DNA of 64,000 bases. Source: Siphonodentalium dalli. Taxonomy: Eukaryota; Mollusca; Scaphopoda; Gadilida; Siphonodentaliidae. Position 1 is the stretch's first letter, and the number at the start of each line of letters is the position of its first letter. A model generated the notes under the pieces. That model worked only from the letters and a program-made list of their open reading frames with translations. It was not told the DNA's origin and ran no database searches. Made by a program: the position numbers and the translations under genes. The DNA lies in contig CP136063.1 in assembly GCA_032622095.1 (NCBI GenBank), positions 8,969,814 through 9,033,813 on the forward strand, in the 5' to 3' direction. Of the stretch, positions 37,401-48,147 are shown piece by piece.

Positions 37401-38029
37401 ACTTCAACTTACAATTAGTTGAGGCAAAAGAAATTTCATTGGATTACAAGTTCTATCTTGTTTATGAATGCATGTAAATTATCGTCAAAGGAGACATTTC
37501 TGTCATGGCCAACTTTCTGTGCACTAACAGAGCTGTTGCATATACGATTAGGTAGTGTACATGAAATGAACGTAGCAAGAAGTCGGCATCATGAAATAGA
37601 GTTTGCACGAAATTAGGAGACTTCGCATACCGTACCACATGGACTCCGAAATCGGACAATTCATGCCACCGTATATGTTGCACAATAATGCAATATAGGT
37701 TTGCTACAAGTAAACGATGTGCGTATGTAGTCATTGTCAAAATGGCCATCAATGGCGAAGTTCTCAACGTGATTTTGTCGATTCCAATCCCAAAATTTTC
37801 GAGATAAAATGTGTCCATAAAAAACACGGAATTTTTATAAATTGCGTTGAGCATACTACGAAACGAAGAGTTTATGCGCGTACTTAAAAAATATTAAACG
37901 ACCGGGTAAGCAACAGATAAATTGCAAGTTTGTTATCAACAATAAATATTGAGTTGATAAACTCGTAATAGAGAAATACTTCCTTTAGTTAAAACCACGT
38001 CTGATAGGTCCAAGGAGAGAAATAAAACT
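34419..38029. other. Degraded repeats, no gene recognised
   Basis: 34470-34600 is a diverged copy of the block at 18700-18840, and 35455-35560 is a weaker one. 34860-35130 is relatively GC-rich and may be old transposon sequence. 35571-36262 contains loosely repeated units (see separate entry). The longest minus frames (35968-36399, 37462-37854) show no family motifs and no splice context consistent with the host gene. Confidence 0.5.
35571..36262. repeat. Degenerate tandem repeat, ~155-180-bp units
   Basis: The landmark CAATATAAA recurs at about 35571, 35936, 36096 and 36249. Each is followed by TGTAACTGT or GTGTGA-type sequence, and then by AATAGAAGGA with AGAGCCA (35685, 36033, 36180). 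Units are much diverged. This explains an unbroken minus frame here without invoking a gene. Confidence 0.6.
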
Positions 38030-38213
38030 GGCTAGATGAATTGTTAGAGCACGGGATTTTCACGGGACGCATTCATTCGTGGGCTAATCCGAGCGCTGAT
38101 TGACCGGAGTAGGCAATAAACAGACAATAAATTTTAACCCTCCTGATAACACAAGGCCGAGGATAATAATCCATATAGTTCAGTTGAAGGGCTTCTCCTT
38201 GGCGGAAAAACAA
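38030..38213 (-). mobile_element. Partial MITE-family copy beside exon copy C
   Basis: The reverse complement matches the left half of the MITE at 17962-18301 (AACTGAACTATATGGATTAT, TGCCTACTCCGGTCAATCAG, AACAATTCATCTAGCCAG) but carries the variant end TTTTTCCGCCAAGGAGAAGC. It ends at 38213, one or two bases before homology with the exon-copy A/B flanks begins, so insertion or recombination here set the edge of the shared segment. Confidence 0.7.
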
Positions 38214-38301
38214 CTAACACATGAAACTGCAATTTGATAATTTTGTTGTGATCATGATTAATACAATCATCTGAAATACATTGACAATAAGATAAACTCA
38301 C

Positions 38302-38913
38302 CAGGGACAGGCTGTCCTTGAAACTGTGATCCAGGCTGCATAGGGGCATCAGCCATGAGAGACTGTGGCATAAACACAATCTGAGGCTGATGCATGCCCA
38401 GATGAGGCGTGTACCTCTGCTGCGTGTGTGCCTGTTGGTGAGTTTGAGGCAACTGAGGGGCTAGATGAGTTTGTGATGTAAACTGGTAAGGGGCCACAGA
38501 CATGGGATGAACTGGTTGCAAAGACGTCGGCATTTGCGGGCTCCGTTGTAATTGCGGATGTCCTTGAACTACTTGTGGATAGTGCATATGTGGCTGCGGC
38601 ATTCCAGAAGTTGGCAGATGAGCAGCGGGATGGTTCTGTCTCCACGCCTGTGTGTGTTGTACAGGGCTTGGAACTGGATGTTGTTTCGGTTGTTGATTCA
38701 CATGTAGTGCCTGATTTTGGTTCATATGCATAGGATTCATATGTGCCAGAGTTGGAATGACTGTTTGTGGGTCTGACACGGCAAACATATGTGCTGGAGT
38801 TGGAACGACTGTCTGTGGGTCTGACATGGCAGACATATGTGCCGGAGTTGGAATGACTGTCTGTGGAGGTGACATGGCAGGCATATGTGCTGGTATAGGA
38901 TATCCTTGAGCCA
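38302..38913 (-). CDS. Ataxin-2-like gene, symmetric exon copy C (longest)
   Basis: Minus-strand exon of 612 bp (204 codons), acceptor TTCTTCACAG and donor CTG|GTGAGTTT, phase 1-1. It has the same content as copies A and B but carries extra tandem copies of a ~15-16-residue unit (AHMSAMSDPQTVVPTP type; three to four copies here, one to two in A/B). It contains KQHPVPSPVQHTQAW, closest of the three to ataxin-2 HPAPSPVQH, and ends QFQGQPVP. Homology with the A/B loci continues into both introns (about 38215-39180), so the duplication was genomic rather than by retroposition. It is several percent diverged from A/B and is probably the ancestral exon. Joined to 39908-40028 it makes a Met codon (A|TG). 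Confidence 0.7.
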
Positions 38914-39399
38914 CTGTGAAGAAAATAACGAAAAAGACAAGAGCATTAAACAAATGACCTTATTTAGATATAATCAATGCACATCGAGCCACTTTCTGCA
39001 TTCAAAAATAATTTAGTAAATTGAGATGTAAACTATTAGGGAGATTCTCAAATTTTACCACAATCAAGAAATTCAACTAATATTAAATGGACATTACTCA
39101 ATTGATACTCCTAATTATGGGTAGCCTACACATAACTGTACATGATGTATTTTGGGCAGCCTACACATAACTGTAGATGCCTCTTAAGTTCTTAACTCAG
39201 TCAAAAAAATCACCAGCCCATGACAATTTATGAACTAGACATGTACCCTCACAAATGTAAACACTATACAGACAACCAAACAATTGGAATTTTGAATAAA
39301 ATTATGGAAGTTATGATCATGGCAGCATGAACAGATGCACAGACATGCTGATTACGTTCAATAGTCATCTAAAAACAGTTCTGGGAGAAATTCGTAATA

Positions 39400-39905
39400 T
39401 TAAGTTTCTAGAAGCCTGTGGAGATTTGGCTGGAGCATGTGATATTCATTAAGTTTCTAGAAGCCTGTGGAGATTTGGCTGGAGACCTGAGATATTCATT
39501 AAGTTTCTAGAAGCCGGTGGAGATTTGGCTGGAGACCTGAGATATTCATTAAGTTTCTAGAAGCCTGTGGAGATTTGGTTGGAGACCTGAGATATTTATA
39601 TTAAGTTTCTAGAAGCGGGTGGAGATTTGGCTGGAGACCGGATATATTCTTATTAAGTTTCTAGAAGCATGTGGAGATTTGGCTGGAGACCTGAGATATT
39701 CATTAAGTTTCTAGAAGCCTGTGGATATTTGGTTGGAGACCTGAGATATTCATTAAGTTTCTAGAAGCCTGTGGAGATTTGGTTGGAGACCTGAGATATT
39801 CTTATTAAGTTTCTAGAAGCCTGCGGAGATTTGGTTGGAGACCTGAGATATTCATTAAGTTTCTAGAAGCTTGTGGAGATTTGGCTGGAGACCTGAGATA
39901 TACTT
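39400..39905. repeat. 50-bp minisatellite, 10 units, at a splice donor
   Basis: TTAAGTTTCTAGAAGC starts at about 39400, 39449, 39499, 39549, 39601, 39653, 39703, 39753, 39805 and 39855; the period is 50 bp, with a few 52-bp units. Each unit continues GTGGAGATTTGGCTGGAGAC-CTGAGATATTCA. The last unit ends about two bases from the donor GTAAGTA (reverse complement 39901-39907) of the exon at 39908, so the array fills the first 500 bases of that intron. Confidence 0.9.
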
Positions 39906-39907
39906 AC

Positions 39908-40028
39908 TCATCATTTGTGCAGTGTGTGCTTGTTTTGGACCCTGGGTCTCATATAAATTTGACGAATGCATCATTTGAACTGACTGAGGATTTAGCACAC
40001 TTGGCTTGCCTGCGTTTCCAACCTGTAC
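39908..40028 (-). CDS. Ataxin-2-like gene, exon upstream of the triplicated exon
   Basis: Minus-strand stretch of 121 bp between acceptor AAATTTTAG and donor GTAAGTATA. Read in phase 0 it gives 40 codons: VQVGNAGKPSVLNPQSVQMM and HSSNLYETQGPKQAHTAQMM. It leaves one base (A) that pairs with TG at the start of exon copy C to make Met. The other frames contain stops or leave the wrong phase. Composition (Gln, Met, Ser, His) suits the disordered ataxin-2 C-terminal region, where a comparable SSxxxY...QxHxxxM spacing occurs; that similarity is weak. Earlier exons were not found to the right of 40028. Confidence 0.55.
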
Positions 40029-40862
40029 CTAAAATTTAAAATAGACAATTAACTTTTCAAGCTAAAAAAAAATCATTGTGCACTTGAAGTTGCAAAATTG
40101 ATGTCAAGTTGTTGTACATGTTATATACATGTAGATACAAAGTTAGAGAGTTAGAAGGTGAACACCCAGTGTGGAATCATGAATTTATCGTGTTGATTTA
40201 TATTAGGCCTAACAAATAATACCTGTGTTTCCAGTAACCGGACCGACCCAACCAAAACCACTGTAAGATCAAATAAAACGAGAGGCCGATCATGATCGGC
40301 ATATGTTTAACCCATACCTTGGCGATAGCGATTAGCTATAACTGATAATTGGTCAAAGATATGATCACAGTAATACAAATATCAGTACCTAACTTAAAAT
40401 CAAAAGCACAAATAATTTGTCTTAAGAAGGGATTAAAGTATTTGGGGTGGGGAGGAGTCGTTTTAAATCTCATAACTCTGTCCCTATTCAAACAAGGACC
40501 TCTCACTGTGAGATCCAATGGTTTAGCCATTAATCAATTTGACAGATAGGATAAACAATTATCCAGCCAGCAGGTTGTTTATCTTTACCTTTATGCAACA
40601 ACCCCCTGGAGCTCTGTGGATATTGGATGTTCACATGGCAATTTATTGATATCATTATATTACATGCAACTTTTTTCAAAACAGGACATCACACCTAATT
40701 AATGGTATACAACTAAACAAATTAGTGTCAATGACAAATTTCTTTTTTAATTAAATAATTTTTTTATTATTATAAAAGTTTTTTAATATTTTTTGTGTGT
40801 TAAATTGAGCGAGGAAATTCAGTCTAAAAAAATTTGAAAAATAAAAAAAATAAAAAAAAGAA

Positions 40863-41035
40863 GGGTCATAACTCCTTTAAAATAAATCTGATCGAACCCA
40901 TATTCAAACTCGAACTGTATTTTGGGCTGAGAAACCTATATACAGAATTTGGTTCCGATCAAATAGAAAATGTTAAGAGTTATTGCATTATGCAAAGTGT
41001 CTACAGACAGACTCGGGACAGTGGGTGTTTTTCCT
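40863..41035 (+). mobile_element. H2 fragment
   Basis: GGTCATAACTCC, CTGATCGAACCCATATTCAA, CAGAATTTGGTTCCGATCAA and TGCAAAGTGTCTACAGACAG follow the order of the H2 element at 13368-13980. It stops within the CAGACAGAC tract, before the hairpin, and runs into the H1 array. Confidence 0.65.
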
Positions 41036-41049
41036 CAATTAATTGAATT

Positions 41050-44000
41050 TCTTGTTGGCTGAATGACCCCAATATTACTCGTTCCCATTTACATGTCATT
41101 GTTAACATCCATGACAAATTTTATGATGATCAGACTAAAGGTACGACCTGCAGCCTGTGCTAAAGAATTTAGTCATACAAAGAGTAAAATGCAAGATGAC
41201 TGATGGCGGCCATGTTTTTTAGCCGAATGACACCAAAATTACTCGTTCCCATCTAAATGTAAATATTAATTGATTGATTGATTGATTGGGGTTTTATGTC
41301 GCTTTAGCCACTAAGGCCATATCACGACATTGCCAGTTTTAATGGTGGAGGAAATCCGCACACTTACGGCTAATCTAACAGTGATTTCAATGGCTGATAA
41401 ACACGTCGACCATGTGCGGCAAACCACCGGCCATCGGCAAGTAACTGACAACTTTCCCAGATAACGATTTCGAGTTACAAAGTCCACGATGGAAACATGT
41501 GGATTTGAACCCTTATCGCCAGCGCTGGAAGGCGAAACGGCTTGGAGTTGTACCCCTAACCGATTGAGCCACCGAGGCCCCAAATGTAAATATTAACATC
41601 CATGACAAATTTCATGATGATCAGAAGAACAGTACGACCTGTGGCCTGTGCTAATGGATTAAATTTTGAAATCCAAGATGGCCACTGGTGGACATGTTTT
41701 TTGTCCGAATGACCCCAAAATGACTCGTTCCCATCTACATTCCAATTTCAACAGCCATGACAAATTTTATGATCAGACTAAAGGTACGACCTGTAGCCCG
41801 TGCTAAAGGATTTAGTCATACAAAGAGTAAAATCCAAGATGGCTGCTGGCGACCATGTTTTTTGGCCGAATGACCCCAAAATTACTTGTTCCCATCTGCA
41901 TGTCATTTTTAACATCCATGACAAATTTTGTGATGATCAGACTAAAGGTACGAGCTGTAGCCCGTGCTAAAGAATTTAGTCACACAAAGAGTAAAATCCA
42001 AGATGGCTGCTGGCGGCCATGTTTTTTGGCCGAATGACCCCAAAATGACTCGTTCCCATCTACATTTCAATATTAATATCCATGATAAATTTCATGATGA
42101 TCAGATGAACAGTACGACCTGTAGCCCGTGCTAAAGGATTTAGTCATACAAAGAGTAAAATCCAAGATAGCTGCTGGCGGCCATATTTTTTGGCTGAATG
42201 ACCCCAAAATGACTTGTTCCCATCTATCTGTCATTATTAACATTCTTGACAAATTTTATGATGATCAGACAAAAAGTAGGACCTGTAGCCTGTGCTAAAG
42301 GATTTAGTCATACAAAGAGTAAAATCCAAGATGGCTGCTGGCAACCATGTTTTTTGGCTGAATGACCCCAATATTACTCGTTCCCATTTACATGTCATTG
42401 TTAACATCCATGACAAATTTTATGATGATCAGACTAAAGGTACGACCTGCAGCCCGTGCTAAAGAATTTAGTCATACAAAGAGTAAAATCCAAGATGGCT
42501 GCTGGTAGCCATGATTTTCGGCCGAATGACCCCAAAATGACTTGTTCCCATCTACATGTCATTGTTAACATCCATGACAAATTTTATGATGATCAGACTA
42601 AAGGTATGACCTGTAGCCCGTGCTAAAGGATTTAGTCATACAAAGAGTAAAATCCAAGATGGCTGCTGGTGACCATGTTTTGGGCCGAATGACACCAAAA
42701 TGACTCATTCCCATCTACATGTCATTATTAAAATTCATGACAAATTTTATGATGATAAGACTAAAGGTACAACCTGTAGCCCGTGCTAAAAGATTTAGTC
42801 ATACAAGGAGTACAATCCAAGATGGCTGCTGGCGACCATGTTTTTTGGCCGAATGACCCCAAAATTACTCGTTCCCATCTACATGTCAATATTAACATCC
42901 GGGACAAATTTAATGATGATCAGACGAACAGTACGACCTGTGGCCTGTTCTAATGGATTAAATTTTGAAATCCAAGATGGCCACAGGTGGCCATGTTTTT
43001 TGTCCGATTGACCCCAAAATGACTCATTTCCATCTACGTTCCAATTTCAATAGCCATGACAAATTGTATGATGATCAGACTAAAGGTACGACCTGTAGCC
43101 CATGCTAAACGATTTAGTCATACAAAGAGTAAAATCCAAGATGGCTGCTGGCAACCATGTTTTTTGACTGAATGACCCCAATATTACACGTTCCCATTTA
43201 CATGTCATTGTTAACATCCATGACAAATTTTATGATGATCAGACTAAAGGTACGACCTGCAGCCCGTGCTAAAGAATTTAGTCATACAAAGAGTAAAATC
43301 CAAGATGGCTCCTGGCGGCCATGTTTTTTGGCCGAATGGCCCCAAAATTACTCGTTCCCATCTGCATGTCAATATTATCATCCAAGACAAATTTTATGAT
43401 GATCAGACAAACAGTACGACCTGTGGCCCGTGCTAATGGATTAAATTTTAAAATCCAAGATGGCCCCTGGCGGCCATGTTTTTTGTCCAAATGACCCCAA
43501 AATGACTCGTTCCCATCTACATTCCAATTTCAAAACCCATGACAAATTTTATGATGATCAGACTAAAGGTACGACCTGTAGCCCATGCTAAAAGATTTAG
43601 TCATACAAAGAGTAAAATCCAAGATGGCCGCTGTCGGCCATGTTTTTTGGCCGAATGACCACAAAATGACTCGTTCCCATCTACATTCCAATTTCAAAAC
43701 CCATGACAAATTTTATGATGATCAGAATAAAGGTATGACCTGTAGCCCGTGATAAAGGATTTAGTCATACAAAGAGTAAAATCCAAGATGGCTGCTGGCG
43801 GCCATGTTTTTTGGCCGAATGACCCCAAAATGACTCATTCCCATCCACATTTCATTATTAACATTCTTGACAAATTTTATGATGATCAGAATAAAAGTAG
43901 GACCTGTAGCCCGTGCTAAAGGATTTAGTCATACAAAGAGTAAAATCCAAGATGGCTGCTGGCGACCATGTTTTTTGGCCGAATGACCCCAAAATTACTC

Positions 44001-47000
44001 GTTCCCATCTACATGTCAATATTAACATCCGTGACAAATTTCATGATGATCAGACTAAAGGTACGACCTGCAGCCCGTGCAAAAAATTTAGTCATACAAA
44101 GAGTAAAATCCAAGATGGCTGCTGGTAGCCATGATTTTGGGCCGAATTACCCCAAAATGACTCGTTTGCATCTACATATCATTATTAACATTCATGACAA
44201 ATTTTATGATGATAAGACTAAAGGTAGAACCTGTAGTTCGTGCTAAAGGATTTAGTCATACAAAGAGTAAAATCCAAAATGGCTGCTGGTGACCATGTTT
44301 TTTGGCCGAATGACCCCTAAATTACTCGTTCCCATCTACATGTCATTTTTAACATCCATGACAAATTTTGTGATGATCAGACTAAAGGTACGAGCTGTAG
44401 CCCGTGCTAAAGAATTTAGTCATACAAAGAGTAAAATCCAAAATGGCTGCTGGCGGCCATGTTTTTTGGCCGAATAACACCAAAATTACATGTTCCCATC
44501 TACATGTCAATATTAACATAATTTCATGATGATCAGACAAACAGTACGACCTGTGGCCTGTGCTAATTGATTAAATTTTAAATCCAAGATGGCCACTGGT
44601 GGCCATGTTTTTTGTCCGAATGACCCCAAAATAACTCGTTCACATCTACATTCCAATTTCAATAGCCATGACAAATTTTATGATGATCAGACTAAAGGTA
44701 CGACCTGTAGCCCATGCTAAACGATTTAGTCATACAAAGAGTAAAATCCAAGATGGCCCCAAAATGACTCGTTGCCATCTACATGTCATTATTAACATTC
44801 ATGACAAATTTTATGATGATAAGACTAAAGGTACAACCTGTAGCTCGTGCTAAAGGATTTAGTCGTACAAAGAGTAAAATCAAAGATGGCTGCTGGCGAC
44901 CATGTTTTTTGGCCGAATGACACCAAAATTACTCGTTTGCATCTACATATCATTATTAACATTCATGACAAATTTTATGATGATAAGACTAAAGGTAGAA
45001 CCTGTAGTTCGTGCTAAAGGATTTAGTCATACAAAGAGTAAAATCCAAAATGGCTGCTGGTGACCATGTTTTTTGGCCGAATGACCCCTAAATTACTCGT
45101 TCCCATCTACATGTCATTTTTAACATCCATGACAAATTTTGTGATGATCAGACTAAAGGTACGAGCTGTAGCCCGTGCTAAAGAATTTAGTCATACAAAG
45201 AGTAAAATCCAAAATGGCTGCTGGCGGCCATGTTTTTTGGCCGAATACCACCAAAATTACACGTTCCCATCTACATGTCAATATTAACATAATTTCATGA
45301 TGATCAGACAAACAGTACGACCTGTGGCCTGTGCTAATTGATTAAATTTTAAATCCAAGATGGCCACTGGTGGCCATGTTTTTTGTCCGAATGACCCCAA
45401 AATAACTCGTTCCCATCTACATTCCAATTTCAATAGCCATGACAAATTTTATGATGATCAGACTAAAGGTACGACCTGTAGCCCATGCTAAACGATTTAG
45501 TCATACAAAGAGTAAAATCCTAGATGGCCCCAAAATGACTCGTTGCCATCTACATGTCATTATTAACATTCATGACAAATTTTATGATGATAAGACTAAA
45601 GGTACAACCTGTAGCTCGTGCTAAAGGATTTAGTCGTACAAAGAGTAAAATCAAAGATGGCTGCTGGCGACCATGTTTTTTGGCCGAATGACACCAAAAT
45701 TACTCGTTCCCATCTGCATGTCATTTTTAACATCCATGACAATTTTGTGATCATCAGACTAAAGGCACGAGCTGTGGCCTGTGCTAATTGATTAAATTTT
45801 GAAATCCAAGATGTCCGAATGACCCCAAAATGACTCGTTCCCATCTACATTCCAATTTCAATAGCCATGACAAATTTTATGATGATCAGACTAAAGGTAC
45901 GACCTGTAGCCCATGCTAAACGATTTAGTCATACAAAGAGTAAAATCCAAGATGGCTGCTGGCGGCCATGTTTTTTGGCCTAATGACCCCAAAATTACTC
46001 GTTCCCATCTACATGTCAATATTATCATCCATGACAAATTTTATGATGATCAGACAAACAGTACAACCTGTGGCCCGTGCTAATGGATTAAATTTTGAAC
46101 TCCAAGATGGCCGCTGGTGGCCATGTTTTTTGTCCGAATGACCCCAAAATGACTCGTTCCCATCTACATTCCAATTTCAAAACCCATGACGAATTTTATG
46201 ATGATCAGTCTAAAGGTATGACCTTTAGCCCGTGCTAAAGATTTAGTCATACAAAGAGTAAAATTCAAGATGGCTGCTGGTGGCCATGTTTTTGGGCCGA
46301 ATGACCCCAAAATTACTCGTTCCTATCTGCATACCATTTTTAACATCCATGACAAATTTTGTGATCATCAGACTAAAGGTACGAGCTGTAGCCCGTGCTA
46401 AAGAATTTAGTCATACAAAGAGTAAAATCCAAGATGGCTGCTGGCGGCCATGTTTTTGGCCGAATGACACCAAAATTACTCGTTCCCATCTACATGTCAA
46501 TATTAACATCCATGGCAAATTTGATGATGATCAGACTAAAAGTAGGACCTGTAGCCCGTGCTAAAGGATTTAGTCATACAAAGAGTAAAATCCAAGATGG
46601 CTTAAATTTTTAAATCCAAGATGGCCACTGGCGGCAATGTTTTTTGTCTGAATGACCCCAAAATGACTCGTTCTCATCTATATTCCAATTTCAACAGCCA
46701 TCACAAATTTTATGATGATCAGACTAAAGGTACGACCTGTAGCCCGTGCTAAAGGATTTAGTCATACAAAGAGTAAAATCCAAGATGGCTGCTGACGGCC
46801 ATGTTTTTTGGTCGAATGACCCCAAAATGACTCGTTCCCATCTACATGTCATTATTAACATTCTTGACAAATTTTATGATGATCAGACTAAAAGTAGGAC
46901 CTGTAGCCCGTGCTAAATAATTTAGTCATACAAAGAGTAAAATCTAAGATGGCTGCCAGCGGCCATATTTTTTGGCCGAATGACCTCAAAATTACTCGTT

Positions 47001-47174
47001 GCCATCTACATGTCAATGTCAACATCCATGCCAAATTTCATAATAATCGGTAAGGTACGTACTGTAGCCCGTGCTAAAGGAAATTGTTGACGAATCACGC
47101 ACACACACATGCACGACGGATACCAAGCCATGGCAATACATGTAGCTCAAACTTTACAAAGTAAAGTTGAGCTA
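41050..47174 (+). mobile_element. H1 minisatellite-cored element, copy 5 (5'-truncated, 6.1 kb)
   Basis: Begins inside a monomer (GGCTGAATGACCCCAATATT) without the H1 5' palindrome, runs for about 36 monomers, and ends with a short CA tract and hairpin (about 47132-47174). It is interrupted by a SINE at 41270. Monomers are more diverged than in copy 4. Within it, a 771-bp block (about 44163-44933) is repeated at once (about 44934-45704). Both blocks share a monomer shortened to CAAGATGGCCCCAAAATGAC (CTAGATGGCCCC in the second), an internal deletion. Confidence 0.8.
41270..41581 (-). mobile_element. tRNA-derived SINE inserted in the H1 array
   Basis: On the minus strand it starts GGGGCCTCGGTGGCTCAATC. 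It has an A box (TGGCTCAATCGG, 41560-41571) and a B box (GGGTTCAAATCC, 41501-41512), the RNA polymerase III promoter of tRNA-type SINEs. It ends GCGACATAAAACCCCAATCA followed by (ATCA)n. It is flanked by an exact 15-bp duplication AAATGTAAATATTAA at 41255-41269 and 41582-41596. The full length of 312 bp, with head, body and tail intact, suggests a fairly recent insertion. The open frame across it on the minus strand is not a gene. Mobilisation would depend on a LINE recognising the tail. Confidence 0.92.
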
Positions 47175-48147
47175 AAAATGGTCGTTAATGACAGTTGGCC
47201 GGCGACGCCAGGTGTGAGCCAGAGTCTAAATTTTGAGCCTCCAGTGTTCAACGTGGTTTTGAATGAAATTTTTTTTTTTATTTATTAAGTTCTTTTTTAC
47301 TTATGTTTATTCTCAAATTAAAAATAAAAAAATAAGTTATTAACAATAATAGTACATAGGCCAAAACCACAAAAAACCTCTAGAAGTCATTTTTGTCGAC
47401 ATATGAATGTATATAACTGAAACCTTTTCTAATGTATAAAGGGGCACCTCAGGGTCACTCCACGCCCGGTTGTCAAATCGTACAGGTGTGCGGGACCATA
47501 CAAGGGGCATAACTCTGTCGCCCATAGAAAAAAAATCTAAAAATACATAATTGGTCTCTATCCATTGACAACACTTTTTAAAGATGAGATTTTTTAGCTG
47601 ATTTCTTCTAAATAGATAGAAGTAAAGATGTACTAATATGTATTGAGCTGTAAAATTTATATTTTTAAACATTAATGTCATTTTCAGACATTTTAATAGG
47701 AAAAATTGTCATTTTTTAGCCATTTTCTACTGTATATTCCTTTAAAATTATGTATTTTTGTCTGCAGGACACATTATAAAGCAACATGTATTCCATAAAA
47801 ATACTATTAGCCTTTGGTATGTCAGATAAGGCCAACTTTTTTATTTTTCTGCTTTTTCTGATTTTTTTAAACATTGTTTTGGTAGTCGGTCAAAAAGAAA
47901 ACAAAAATGCTTGAATAATTTATTTATTTTTGGACATTTGCTAAGGTGGTAATTGTGTCTTCATAATTCTCTGTCAGTCACTTACAGAGAACAGTTTTCG
48001 AACGTATATCACAAAATTTAAATCCAGTCCTATTATTTGAAACATAGCTCAGATTATTGAATAATATTGAATAAATCCAGAAATAAAGAGTTTGTTTTTG
48101 TTCAACATTTCAATTATTAAATAAGTGGACTCCACCATTCAGTTATA
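47175..48147. other. AT-rich spacer, no gene recognised
   Basis: Low-complexity AT-rich sequence with T- and A-runs. The minus frame at 47340-47681 has no recognisable motif. Nothing else seen. Confidence 0.5.

Noticed and set aside
37462-37854. 130-residue minus-strand frame
   Set aside because: No recognisable domain, no splice phase fitting the host gene, and located among degraded repeats. Chance remains the simplest explanation.
39400-39905. Possible CRISPR-like array of regularly spaced repeats
   Set aside because: The whole 50-bp unit is repeated with no unique spacers, in an animal genome next to a splice site; it is a minisatellite.
41311-41583. 90-residue minus-strand frame
   Set aside because: It lies wholly within the SINE, including its tRNA-like head; not a protein gene.
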